Both the position numbers and the translations under genes were made by a program. From Epichloe hybrida (Eukaryota; Ascomycota; Sordariomycetes; Hypocreales; Clavicipitaceae), in contig JAFEKR010000004.1 of assembly GCA_019022495.1 (NCBI GenBank), positions 1,116,001 through 1,180,000 of the forward strand: a DNA stretch of 64,000 bases, in the 5' to 3' direction. Positions 33,801 to 46,171 of this stretch are shown in pieces. Every line of letters starts with the position of its first letter. Within the stretch, counting starts at the first letter, position 1. The notes below the pieces were generated by a model. The model had not been told where the DNA came from. It worked only from the letters and a program-made list of their open reading frames with translations, and did not search any database.

Positions 33801-35560
33801 GATTGAGGTTGCAGGCCGAAGAAGGCGAGGGCTCCCTGACGCCACCATCTTGAGTCTTTTCTCAGCTCTTCACTGGGAAGCAACACAAAAACATGAACCC
33901 GAAGAACCCAAGTTCGGCCATTTATCAAAAGTGATACTCACCCACCAAGTCTGCGTCGCTCTTTTACAGCCCATTTTGCTGATGTTAAGTTTCTTGGAGG
34001 TTTATTCCCATGTTTTCAATTCTTCACCTTTGTGACTCTGGGGCATCTCTCTCGCCACTTGTCGACTCGACTGCCGACAACAGTATCATTGGAGTAAATG
34101 TACAAAAATGGTGGACTGTACTCCGCGGGGCCTTGGAGTAACATGAACTTTTCTTGATGTTCAGATGTCCATGATTCATCTGATGCAAGATTGGGAGCAG
34201 ACTCCAGATGAACGTCCAGCCGGCAGGGCCAATGGCCGGGCGGTGGCTTGCCAACCGCATCGTCTGTGTGGATTGGCGCAGCAAGGTCCACCTACCACGT
34301 CGCCAGTAATGCCATCATCTCACCGGAGAATGAGTGAGAGAAGAGGCCTAAACTGAATCAGGAAATACGCCTCGGGGCTTAATTAACGCACTGGCGAGCA
34401 CTCACTCAAGCTATTTGGGTCAACAGAGTGTTTTCTTTCAATGTTGGACGACTGGTTGAAGCTCACTCTCAGAGACTGTGGCGTCGATAACCCCAGATTT
34501 GGTCCGAAAATTTCGGCTATCAGAACATTGTGTGTGCATTTACACATTGCCGTCCTCGCAACCAAGTTAGTGTCCCTCGAACAAGGTGCTCAAGTCGGCT
34601 GGTTCGTGGTCGTAACCTCCCCCTCTTCTTGCGGGTGAGGACGCCAGGCAATGATGGAGGGAACGACGCAGGCCCAGTACAGCACTTCAAGTGTATGCGG
34701 GACGTGATTGAGGCACGATGCTCGCTGCCCGACTGCTGTTCGGCATTTCCAAACCGATTTGGGTTGTAGGGTAATGCTGGTCGTGGTCTATGACGCCCGA
34801 GGCCCCCCGGAGACAACTAATACCGCCCAGCCGCCATGATAACGGTAGAAGTCTATTGATCAGCACGATCCAAAATACCCGCGAGATGATCGCCCAGGAA
34901 CTGTTCCGGTGATCTGGATTAGCATTAGGCCGGTGCCTCTTGTGCCATCCAAAGCCAACAGACTGCCAGACCAGACCAGAGAACCAGAGACACCCACCAG
35001 TACGCAACGGTGGTACGGTCGCGAGGCTTAGTGCTAATAAATTCAGTCAGGGCCGCGACGACTGCTCCTCCAGGCTAGCCTATAGACTTGGCAGGTAAGG
35101 CCTCATTAGCACTCTGTGATGTTAGATCCAAAGAAGTGTGGCGGCTGGCGGCGTGAAGGGAAACGATCAATGACAACAGCTTAGCCTTGGCGTCACTTCG
35201 GCTGGAGGCCACGACGCTTGAGAAGTAGGGGAACGAACAGCTGCGCGGTGGATGTGAAGTGTGTGAGTGGTCAAGTGGAGAAGGCAGTCAAGCAGTCACC
35301 AGCGCGTGGGGCAATGGACAGGCAAGCAGGGAGGAGGCACCTGAGTGAACTGGGGCAGGCCTTGTCCTGGTCTAGCGCGCTCGCGGGAGCTGTCCTAGCC
35401 CGGCCGATAGCCACTAGCCTGTCTAGGGCGGGCGGTATGCTGGCTCTGCGGGCAAGTCGGGCAAGAGCCACCCTGCCACCCTGCCACCCACCCGGACAAA
35501 TCCTAGCTTAACCTCAAGACCCGAGAGCTCTTGCCGTCTGCTGGTGCGCCAAGCCAAGTG

Positions 35561-35603
35561 CTTGCCTGCTTGCCTGCTTGCCTGCTTGCCTGCTTGCCTG
35601 CTT
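35561..35603. repeat. (CTTGCCTG)5 minisatellite
   Basis: Five exact 8-bp units plus CTT. Unit length is not a multiple of three, arguing against coding use. Confidence 0.9.
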
Positions 35604-37220
35604 ATCAGACAGCCCGGCAGAAGAGTCCGCCGCCCTTGATTCTTTGCGCGGGCGACACGACCGCAGCCCATCAGACCTTAAGTCCTTAGACCAGGCGTCA
35701 GACGTTCTCTCTTCAGATTCCGACTTCCCAGCCGGACCAAGCGGAAGCGATTGTGTGGCGGCTGGCCGACTCTCGATGTACACACTGTACGATGATGTAT
35801 CGAGTCTATCGACCAACTCTGCCTCCACAACAGGCATTTCGCCTGCTTCCCCAGATTTGACTTCGCGGCAAGACAACCAGCCAACCACGTCAACTGACAA
35901 ACACAGCTATTCCATGGATGCCAGTGAGCGCACGAAGCCTTTTCATCTCGCCAATCACCTGATGCTCAAGACAAATGGCCCGTGCTTTTGGTTTGGAACA
36001 TGAACAGGCGAAGAAGGCCTAGCTTCAAATCTCCGCGAAATATCCCCGTCCCGTGGCGGTCATCCCACGTCAGCCACTCATCTTCAAGCAAGCTTCATAC
36101 CGGGCCCACTTCCTTCCTAAACTCGCTCGGCATTTTCCATCCCTCTTTACAGGCCCAGATTCTTCAGGTACCAAGGTCCAAATAGTCCAGACGATACATC
36201 AAGCAGTTTCCGAGAGAGAGAACCAGGCCAATGAATAAAAAAGTAAGGAGCTTAACTACCCGAAAAGAAGCAAAGAAAAGAACAAGATGATCAGAAGTTT
36301 GTCTGATCAGCTGTTGGCACAAGCAATAACTTGCAGTAGTTCTCAGGGACAGCACACCCTCAGTCTGGGGCCGCTTGAACCAGTCTCTCCGTCGGGACGC
36401 TTGTCTCAAGAACTGTCCGGTGTGGTCTCCCATACATTAATAATAGTTGTGTGTAGCCCGAAGTACTCAGCCTCGAATATGTGGCGCCCGTCTCTTACAG
36501 CCAACGCCCGCCATCGATCGTCTTGTACTGCAAACACGGCTATTCAGTGTCTGAGGGCCGCGATAGGAAGTAGTCCCTACAATGCAAAACTTTAGGTTCG
36601 CAGGCCCGGGCCAGCTGGAGCTAGTCTCTCAAGAGCTGATGCTGCCCCATCGTGTCCGTTGTTCAGTGGCTACATTGTTTACGCTGCTGTGTTTCAGTGC
36701 ATCGAATTGCTAATCGATTCACACGCGGTAATACAAAAGGTACGCAGCCAAAGCGACACATGGCTAAGGGTCCAGGACGTCACCTCATACACTATCATCT
36801 TAGTAGTCCTGCATGGATTCCACAGTGCCCCATCGCTATACCCAGAGATATTTGAGGCTCTAGAACGTGATACAGGATGGTCGAATGGGTGGATGATGGC
36901 AGCTTGCTTCTCTCATTAATACCACCCAAGTGAGAATATTCGGTGCGATGTCCAGCATCTGGAAGTATAAACGACAAAGGACCGAAGGTCGCAAAGCTGT
37001 ATAATGGCCATCGCGGTGCCCGGCCCCGCGCCGTCGGAGCCCACGACTCGGCCCTCACGCCTCTCCACGCTTGTTACGAACCAAGGAAGGCGGTACCGAC
37101 CGACAATTCCCCAAGCCGGGTAGGTATTTCTGTACACGGAGCTCGATTCGCACGAGCACGATAGAAAGAAGTGACATGGTTTATTTGCTCCCTGGCTTCG
37201 CCAAGTGTCGTTTTGCCTCT

Positions 37221-37274
37221 CCGTCTTCTCCGTCCTCTCCGTCCTCTCCGTCCTCTCCGTCCTCTCCGTCCTCT
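37221..37274. repeat. Six tandem 9-bp units CCGTCCTCT
   Basis: The first unit is CCGTCTTCT and five are exact. The array lies about 720 bp before the AZF1-type start codon, in a pyrimidine-rich stretch that may be promoter or long 5' leader. Confidence 0.9.
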
Positions 37275-37993
37275 CTTCAACTCACCCCTGGACCCTGGCG
37301 CCTTCTCACCCCCTGTGTACGATACGGAAGATATCACCATGCATACATACGGACCCAGCAGTCCATCCTGGCAAAGCTCGTCCTGTTTTGGAGTTTGATT
37401 CTCTCACCCCACCCCCGGCCGGTACCTTTCTACCCGCTTTATGGGGACGGAACGTTCCCTCACCCGGGGTGTGTGAGTGGGATTCTGATACACCTCTGGA
37501 TCACATCTCACCCCTTCGCGACCAGGGTATCCCGACACCTCTTTGCCTCAGCACCAGCTTTCGGGGTCATCTCTTGCAACTTGAAGCCAAGATCTTGCCA
37601 TGTACCGGCCGACCTCGTGGACACCCCCCCCCCCCTGGACGCCCACCAATGTCGCCTCCATCCGAATGTTGTCCATGATAACCATTTTGTCTTCGACCTC
37701 AACTACTACATAGGCACCCCCTTTCCACATCGAGACTCTTGGTAGACCCTCCTCACCACACATCTTGCTCTACACTTATATATCTTCCTTCCTTCCCTTT
37801 GCTGTTAAGGTTTTACAGTTAACGCCTCAGCATCTCTGCACTTCATCAACTTTCCCTACGTACACCCAAAACAAGAAGGCCTCGTGTCTTGTCACTTGAT
37901 TCAAAAAGCTACTCCTTTGTGACAGTTCCTGCGAATTCCTGCGCACCGACATCTTCACGTCCAATATCCGTCTTGTTTCGTACACGCAAAACG
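37275..37993 (+). promoter_or_regulatory. Proximal promoter and probable leader of the AZF1-type gene
   Basis: Contains a TATA-like phrase (cttatatatc, about 37774-37783) followed by a pyrimidine run (ttccttccttccc), the usual look of a fungal start region. A transcript starting there would have a leader of roughly 200 bases. The poly-C tract at 37624-37635 lies farther upstream. Confidence 0.4.
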
Positions 37994-39561
37994 ATGGCTC
38001 TCACAGCCTCACAAGCTTCTTCCAATTGGGGCCGCTGGTCACAACAGCTTCCTCATGACTTTGCCATGATGGAAGCACCTGCTTTCATGCCTTATGACTC
38101 TCGAACTAATACAGCGGCTCCCATGCAAAGGGCAATGGTGCCCCAGTATGTTGTCGCTCCTGCTTACACCGCAGCACCAATGACGACCATGACCGCTCCT
38201 CACTACCAGGCTCAGAATGCATACACGACTTACGCGGCATATCAGAGCCCGCCTCCCTCAACACCTGTGCGCTCTCCATTCAAGCCTGACTTCCAGGAAC
38301 GTCACCACTCAATCTCCATGGGCTCAGAGCCCGAAACCGATCGCACCCATTCAGTTCGCCGTGGATCGAGACAAATTAGCAATGCTCGTCTTCAATCCCC
38401 TGCAAGAAGCGATTCAAACATGTCTGTTGCACCATCGGTTGCGTCCAACCCCACAGCCAACTCAAAGACCATCACGTACAACGAGACTATCAATCCCGAG
38501 CATCGTATTCATTTTGAGACCGACGTCGATGAACTTATGAAGGCCATTCAGACCAAATCTGAAGAGGATGAGGAAAGCGCTGGACAAACTCTCACTCCAG
38601 CACACACCCCCAAGGCCGATGTCATTATGGATACGCGGAGCCCAGCGAGCTCTCATCACCATGCCCGTTCTACTCCTGTTCCAGAGTCAAAACTCAAGAA
38701 GAAGTGGGTGTGTGACGGTCCTAACTGCAACAAGCGCTTCGTTCAGAAGACTCACCTTGACATTCACCGCCGAACTCACACCGGCTTGAAGCCCTACGTG
38801 AGTACCCTGTGCAACCTAAATATAGCGAAAAAGTACTGAACATATGGACAGGTTTGTACCAAGGACAACTGCGGTCTCACATTCTCTCAGCGTGGCAACC
38901 TCAAGGTATGTTTGATTAATGATGAAAAAGGGTGCAGGGATAACTTGAACCACTTTTGTGCTGACGAAAATTGGCACAGACTCACATGCGCCGCCACACG
39001 GGTGAGAAGCCCTACTGCTGCAGCATTTGTGGAAAAACCTTTGCTCAGCGCGGCAATGTTCGATCTCACGAAGAAACACACAAAGGCTTGAAGCCATTCA
39101 TTTGCAAGCTTGATGGCTGCAACAAGTCCTTCTCACAGCTTGGCAACATGAAGACTCACCAGAACAACTTCCATAAGGAGACATTAAAGGATCTCACCTC
39201 GATGTTTGTGAAGTTTGCACAAATTGGAAAAGTGCCCGATGAGCACCGAGACCTTTTTGAATACTTCAAGGAGCATTACAAGAACAGCAACAAGGGCGTC
39301 AAAGGCCGTGGAAAGGCCAGAACCGTGGCCGTCAGGAAACCAAAGGTCAATTCTCAGCATCAGCCTCAGCATCAACAGCAGCTTCCACCCCCCATGATGG
39401 CCAGTCACTTTTCCCATGGACCTATGCCCAGCTCTACGCCAGCCTATGTTCCCCGTAACTATGGCATGTTTGATCATGAGCACGAACAAAATGCGGCTAC
39501 CGGAATGCTGTATGACGACGAACACGCCCGACAGATGGCTTTTGCCAACCGTTTGTACTAA
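37994..39561 (+). CDS. AZF1: AZF1-type C2H2 zinc-finger transcription factor
   Basis: Exons 37994-38797, 38852-38905 and 38980-39561 (introns 54 and 74 bp) encode 479 residues. Four adjacent C2H2 fingers start at about residue 240: CDGPNC...H-H, CTKDNC...H-H (split by intron 2 after GNLK), CSIC...H-H and CKLDGC...H-H. After the fingers comes the block [18 protein letters not shown] and, further on, [16 protein letters not shown]. Finger 4 ([19 protein letters not shown]) and these blocks are the hallmark of yeast Azf1, a glucose-responsive activator, and of filamentous-fungal Azf1 proteins linked to carbon use. The N-terminal half is Ala/Pro/Ser/Gln-rich, as in activation domains, with an acidic segment ([20 protein letters not shown]) before the fingers. 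The gene is alone in about 24 kb of otherwise empty sequence, suggesting long-range control. The ATG at 37994 is the first in frame. Confidence 0.92.
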
Positions 39562-40613
39562 TAGAACGACATGGGGACGATTGATGACAGGGACACCACA
39601 GGAGCATGAGTTTTTAGCAAAATACTCAAGACGCCGTTGCCATAATCCTGACACAGGTGGTGCTCCCCCACGACTGAAACGAAACTGTCTACCAAAGACA
39701 ACGAAAGAAAGTGAAAAGGAGAAACGTCTTTTTATGGAGGCTTGGCATACTCTTTTCCCCCCCTTCTGTTATGCTACGAACGACACATTCTTGTCGGATG
39801 AGACGACGACCTTCATCGAACAAGGTTTTGGGTGGCCTCATACGAAGTTTTATATCGCGAATACCTCAGAAAAGTTGAAATGCGGGGTCGGCAGCGCTTC
39901 AAATTAGTTCACTGTTCTTAGGTTTTTTTTTTTTTTTTCGGCTCGCTTTCTTTTACATTTGCGCTCAGTAGTTGGATATTTTGTCTTTGTTGCCACAGCA
40001 TTGGGTATCTGCACTGCTTCCGTTTCTGTTCCCCCAAAAAGGTGTGGTCGCTTTTCATTTTATCACAGGAGTATTTGGACAGATTATGGTGGCCGCGCAG
40101 GCTGTTACTTTAAGGGCTCACTGTTTTCTCGGAGGGAGCTTTGCTTATATCTTCATCTGTGTTGAGCACACACGTGCGGCTGTCTGAAAAAAATCACCTT
40201 TGGAGAGGGTTTTGCTTGCGTGTTATTGTTCCACGCCTTTTGTTCTTGTATTTTTCTGCTCCTGTTCCTAGCATTCTTATACCACCATCTGCTTTTTCTC
40301 TATTCATCGTCAACAACACTGGTGTTCATTCTGTACAAAGCCTGGGCTGGTTCACAGTGCCAATATTTAGAAAGACAATATTTATGTGCGCAACAGGCAT
40401 CAACACCAAGTTGAACACAATCATTCCGTTCGCTCTCGGCAGAGGTTAAAAGCCATAGTGTGCCAACCGTGAAAGGCCCATCAGTCAGCTACTCACTCCA
40501 TGTAGAGCGGTGCAATACAGTTTGTTCACTTGGCGCAGACATCAAGGTGAATGTGCCCTTTTGCCCCTGTCTCACGGGCTGATGCGTTACCGGGATAGAT
40601 GGGTGAAGTCTGG

Positions 40614-40622
40614 TACGGAGTA
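40614..40622. repeat. Near-palindrome TACGGAGTA, copy 5
   Basis: Directly followed by CGG, so the core TACGG occurs twice in TACGGAGTACGG. Confidence 0.5.
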
Positions 40623-43306
40623 CGGAAGCCATGCCTCTCCACCTTGCTCAGACCACGATGCAAGGAGGCATTTCATTCAGACGCGACGCCTTTTCCGCGG
40701 CCAGGAGTCCGAGACTCCTAGGGCTCCCCCCCCCACCCCCAATACATCATGTGGCTGCCGAGTACACAAAATTCTGAGACATGTCAAAAAGCCCAGAGCC
40801 AACTCCAGAGTTCGGTGCTTTCTTCCGAGCCACGATGAGCGGTTACTGGCCAACCACGTACAGCCATGACGACGAATCCGGAGGTGACCCGGAGGCACCA
40901 CCTTGTCTTTCGACCATGGATGTTCCTTGCATGTCTTATCCACAGTGGCGAAATGCTTCTTTGGCAGCAGGTTGTTTGTCCAAACTATCGATTGCTAGGC
41001 CCAAGAAGATGTACCGTGGCATCTGACGTTCTCTTGCAACATCAGCTTTTGGAGGGGGTGGAGGCAGATCTGAGACATCAACTTTGTGAAGGCGTGGACA
41101 AGGCGGTAAAGTAGTTTTGTGACGCCCGGATGGACAAGTTCGAGCTTGGCGTCACCTTGCTCTCCCTTGAAGGGCAGCGACGCAGGGCTTTTTTTTTCTT
41201 TCTTTCTCTTTTTCGCTTTTACTGTGCTGAAGATGGGCCCCGATCAAGGAACACATTGTTTCTATATTGGGATTTTGGCGGGTTCCCAGGAGACGGGATC
41301 CATACACCAAGTGTTGGTTGGGATGAGAGACTTGTTCGAGCAAGCACCACGCAGCCAGCCACATTGCCCTTGGAGCGCTTGTTCAAGAAGCATCGTAGGA
41401 CAGAGTGCTGGAAGAGACTTGCTGGAAATTTGTGGCGCGGCATTTACTATCAGTGCTCTGCAAGGAACAAGGTTTGGCGTCACGGACTTGACCTTTGTTT
41501 GCAAATGGCCATTTCATGCTGCGCGTTGGCAGGGACCAATGGTTGACAATGTACTTCTAAGGGGCCTGGCATGAGCTGGGCGGATTTGTATCGTGCAAGA
41601 CGCAGGTGGGCGAGTGTGATATGTCGTCCCGGCGAAAATACGCCCTGCTCGTCGATAAAATGCACGCATATGAGCATCCAAGATGCTGGAGATCTATCTA
41701 GCGAAATGCTGAAAACATCGTCATCACTAACAAGAGCCTGATTTTGGTCAATAAGTGAGGCGTCATCAAACCGAGGTAAGTAGGTGTCCAAGATTAGAAC
41801 GGACCCTTCTATGAGACAAGGTTTTGTTTGCCCTTGTTCCCCGGTTTGTTCAAAGACCCGCGCATCCCAAGATCCCGGGGGACGGTTGTTTCAGAATCAA
41901 TGACGGACATGAGACGGAAAGACCTTGAAGGCCGGAGGGCTTGCTGGGTCGAGCGAGACACTAGACGACAACAAGAGCCTATTTTGGGCAGGTTGATAGG
42001 TTGATAGGTACAATGGTGGGCTGGATGCTTGTCAAGCTGAGCATAGTCCGTGGATCGGCTCGCCAAAACATCGAGTGGAAAAAAGCCCCCTCTTTTCATC
42101 CAAGACAGAAATCACGAGGGGTGTGTCATGTCATTGTTGACAGGCCTTGCCAGACCAACTCTCTCAAGTCTCCTCATCGTGGGGTTGAATGTAACAGCTC
42201 GGAGAGATCAACTCGATTCTTGAATGCGGAGAGACCCTGCGCAGGTCCATGTTTGAAACAAGAAAACTCGGTGAAGGTAGGGTGGAAATTGGAGCTAGCC
42301 TCCATGCAAGGTCGAGACGAATAAAATGTTATCGCCACTCTTCAACTCATACGCTTCTTCTCCTTCAAGTTCCCAATCGGCGTCATTAATCAAAACGAGG
42401 ATGCCCGGGCGGCTGCATTGTCCCAACCAAGTTGTCAGTGGATATATGCATACATGGATGGTGAGCTGGTGATGTTGAGAAGCGCAACGGAGAAAGTCTG
42501 CACATGTGCTTCTTTCTTTACTCGAAGCAAGCGTCCTCTGGAGTTGAGCATGATACAATATAACTGTTCCTTGCCACACTACTCAAACCGGGACTGGCCT
42601 GCGTCCGGTGCATCGAGCAACCGCGATTGGAAGGATCGAGTCGGAGACGGCGAGAAAGGATGCACTTACAGATGGTCATCCAGGATAAAGAGCTCCTGGC
42701 GTGTATCTTTCATAACATGCTGACAAAGATGATCAATCAGAAAGGCTACATTGACTGGTTGGCCATTCTTATCCCTGCTCGGAACTCGCAGCGAGTGGTG
42801 ACGCTGGTCAGAGAAGAGCATCTCCAAGCCACCGCTTCATTGGACACGAGGTATTGGACACGAGGTTAGCGGAAATCCGGCCAAAGGTAAACAAACCGAA
42901 TGTGTCCTTGAAGCAGGTTGCGCCATAGCGTCGATCGATGAGAACGTGCGTGATTCCATGGCATTCGCGATTGGATGGAGCATCAATGTTGGGGGCATGA
43001 CTCGTAGATAATCGCTGTCGAGCTGAAAAGGAGAAATTGTGATAGAATCATGCATCACACTTTACTTACGAAAATTCTACAGATACGGTAAGCTGGTCGC
43101 TAGGTTCTTTCGCCGTCGTCGTGGCCATCTTGAGGATTGTCGTCCGGGTGCGGAGGTAGAGAAAGAAGGGAAATATAACACAAGACGTAAAGGTGGTTGA
43201 AATTTACAAGTCTCTTGGGCCTGGCTTTCTAAATGGTTCATCTGATGTCATCCCGAGCTGGAGGTACTTTGCTGCGAGCAGGCTTTCTGCCAGCTTGTGA
43301 GGAGGA

Positions 43307-43342
43307 GGGGAGGACGAAGGGGAGGACGAAGGGGAGGACGAG
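43307..43342. repeat. Three tandem 12-bp units GGGGAGGACGAA
   Basis: Two exact units and a third ending in G. Purine-rich on the plus strand, about 225 bp before ELP2. Confidence 0.9.
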
Positions 43343-43566
43343 GCAGACGGGGAGGAGGGTCATTGTGTGCAGGGTTTGAGCAGGACCACTTAACAGATGT
43401 GTCGGTGTATTTAGCCGAGCAGCTGTTAAGAGCCCTTCCGCCATCTTATCGATAGCAGCAAAGATCCCCAGTAGCAACTGCCCAGGTACATAGCGCAGCC
43501 AATCAGCTTCCGAAGCAGACACAATTTTCAGACTCATAGCAAATGTCATGATTCAACGTCGTTGAT

Positions 43567-46171
43567 ATGGGCACGAAGCAGGTTTCGACAGAGTACCTGT
43601 CGACGGGGGCCAACAGACAGACTTCCGTCGCAGACTGGAGTGCATCTGGACTGCTTGCCTTTGGCGCTGATGCGAATATCGCATTATGGCGGCCTACTGT
43701 GGGTTTCTACCTCTCGTCACCTGGCTTGTGATGCGGCCCATGTTCCAAGGCATGAACTGATTCGGAAAACATAGCTATGCCCTCCAAGGGGAGTCGAGAA
43801 TCTTCTGAGTGGACATAAGGAGACCGTCAAGGCGGTTTCATTCTTGCCCGAAGACACAAGGGATGATGCAAGCTACATTGTGTCTGGCTCCGACGACAAG
43901 ACGCTCATTTTGTGGAAGTCAGATCAAGAACGACGCCACTTTGAAGCCATCCAGACATCATCAGAGCATACCGGACCCGTGAATTGCGTTAGTAGTATGC
44001 GGATCGCTGGACCCCCCGCAAATTGGATCATTGCAACGGGAGCTGCAGATGCTACTCTCAAGATTTGGTCCTTCAAGAATGACCAACTACAGTTGCTTCA
44101 GTCCATCAAGACAACGCCAAAGTTCTTCCCATTGGCCATATCCCTCAGCATCATAGACGGTCATGTTCTCATTCTCGCGGCTGCTGGCACCCGTGAGACG
44201 GTGCAGATTCTTGCCGCCGATTTGATGGCGTCAACCATCGACTTCAGCGTACAGGCTACGCTTCATGGACACGAGGGCTGGGTTCGGTCCCTGAGCTTCA
44301 CGAGGGAGTCAAACAGCAAAGACAGCGACTTGCTTTTAGCGTCGGCGAGTCAAGACAAGTACATCCGTATCTGGCGAGTTCACCAAGGGACAGAATTGCC
44401 TGCTCTCGCGGCATCCGGATCCGACCCTCTTAGCGGGGCTTTCTTGCCTGGGAAGTCCCCTTCCAACAAGGCCCATCGTCTGCAAGCCGCCGGCAAAGAC
44501 TTTTCCGTTACCTTTGAGGCGTTGCTTCTGGGCCATGAAGACTGGATTTACAGCGCGAGATGGCACACTCATGTCGACGGCAAGCTGCAGCTGCTTTCCT
44601 CATCTGCTGATAACTCTCTCGCCATCTGGGAAGCAGACCCAACATCTGGAATCTGGGTTAGTATGGCCCGACTGGGCGAAATAAGCAGAGAAAAGGGTGC
44701 GACAACGGCCACCGGGAGCACCGGCGGGTTTTGGACGGGCCTTTGGTCCTCCGACGGTAAGGCTGTCGCATGTCTAGGAAGAACCGGAAGCTGGAGGCGA
44801 TGGGATTACGACTTGGATGCGGATACTTGGAAGCCTTGTGTAGCAATCACCGGCCATACGAAGGCCGTGACGGGCGTTGCGTGGTCAAAGAGCGGCGACT
44901 ACCTCCTGTCCACCAGCTCAGATCAGACATCTCGCCTGCACGCCGAATGGACGGCCACGAACTCAGGCAGCTGGCATGAAATGTCGCGGCCTCAGATACA
45001 TGGCTACGATCTCAACTGCATTGACTCACTTGGCGACACTCAGTTCGTCTCTGGCGCAGACGAAAAGCTCATGAGAGTCTTTAGTGAGCCAAAAGCTGTT
45101 GCAACGTTGCTGAAACAATTAGCAGGCCTTGACAATAAGAACGTGCACAACATGCCCGATGCAGCCAACATGCCTGTTCTGGGCTTGTCAAACAAGGCCA
45201 TAGACACTGTCGACGATGACCAAGAGATCCAGCCCATCGATGATCGGGACCGAGAGGCCATGGACCCGGCCTCGATAATGAAAAAGTCATATCTGGAAAT
45301 TGACCACCCACCCTTTGAAGAGACGCTCTCCAGACATACGCTCTGGCCCGAAGCCGAGAAGCTGTACGGGCATGGCTACGAAATATCCTGTTTGGCAGCT
45401 AGTCATGACGGCAAGCTCGTTGCCAGTGCCTGCAAAGCCAGCTCCACAAACCATGCAGTCATTCGCCTCTTCGAAACGGAGAGATGGACGGAGATTAGAC
45501 CACCGCTCGTCGCGCACTCATTGACAGCCACGCGTCTGAGATTCTCCAGTGATGATCAGTATCTGCTGAGCGTGGGTCGTGATCGTCAGTGGGCCGTCTT
45601 TGAAAGACACACAAGCGAGGATGCCATGTACACACTCCTTCAATCCAACCCCAAGGGCCACAGCAGAATGATCCTTGATGCCGCGTGGGCGCCGTGCAAG
45701 CCCCCATTGTTCGCCACCGCCGGCAGAGACAAGCAAGTGCGGCTGTGGTCGTCCACGGCATCCGAAGACGGCAAGCTGCACTTTACTCAATCCACGGCTT
45801 TTCCTTGCTCGGGACCGGTTACAGCCGTTGATTTCCTCCCCGTTGATGTCAATGGAAGCTTCGTCCTCGCAGTTGGCACTGAGGCTGGCAAGATAAGCAT
45901 ATGCCTGCTTAATGCAGACGGTACCAATATCACGGAGTTGCAATCCCAGGCCGGGTACGTATTGATCCCAAGTAAAAACCCCTTGTTCCTTTGAAAACAT
46001 GGTTTTTTAACAGAAATCCGCAGATTGAGCCTGTCCAAGACCGTTCTGCAGCTGGCATGGAGACCAGTCAAGAGGGCCGATGCATCCACGACTTTCACAC
46101 TCGCTGTGGCTGGTGCAGATAGTTCCCTGAGACTATTTTCTTTCGACAAATCATATCTGCGAGCAAACTAG
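43567..46171 (+). CDS. ELP2: Elongator complex subunit 2 (WD40 protein)
   Basis: Exons 43567-43698, 43775-45954 and 46024-46171 (introns 76 and 69 bp) encode 819 residues, the normal size. ELP2 is a double WD40 propeller that holds Elongator together; the complex modifies wobble uridines in tRNA. WD-type repeats are visible throughout: SGSDDKTLILWKSD, ATGAADATLKIWSF, LHGHEGWVRSLSF, SASQDKYIRIWRV, LGHEDWIYSARWH, SSSADNSLAIWEAD, ITGHTKAVTGVAWS and AGRDKQVRLWSST. The first intron joins ALWRPT to LCPPRGVENLLSGH, and the last joins QSQAG to LSLSKTVLQLAWRPVKR, restoring the final blade ending AGADSSLRLFSFDKSYLRAN. Both junctions rebuild conserved motifs, which supports the boundaries. Confidence 0.95.

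Larger units (their letters stand above)
21301..37220. other. About 16 kb gene-poor region
   Basis: No open reading frame here has recognisable motifs, family similarity or a convincing splice model. It contains simple repeats (listed separately), many poly-C or poly-G runs of 8-15 bases (for example 25886-25895, 27247-27256, 29522-29536, 31742-31754), poly-A/T runs, and three TACTCCGTA copies. Pyrimidine-rich, leader-like sequence occurs around 31000-31420. The region may be extended regulatory DNA for the AZF1-type gene, a source of non-coding RNA, or debris of old mobile elements. The sequence alone does not decide. Confidence 0.5.
39562..43566. other. 4 kb gene-poor region between AZF1 and ELP2
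   Basis: The AZF1 3' untranslated region probably covers the first few hundred bases. No recognisable gene was found. It contains TACGGAGTA (40614-40622), a 12-bp minisatellite (43307-43342) and the ELP2 promoter. A small ATG-initiated frame at 40781-41026 (81 residues) is open but has no motif to support it. Confidence 0.45.

Noticed and set aside
33398..33928. Minus-strand open frame of 176 codons in the desert
   Set aside because: It opens with TTG rather than ATG and shows no family motif or splice signal pattern; likely chance.
41119..41574. Two overlapping plus-strand frames of about 140-150 codons downstream of AZF1
   Set aside because: They overlap in different frames, neither has a recognisable domain, and composition looks non-coding.
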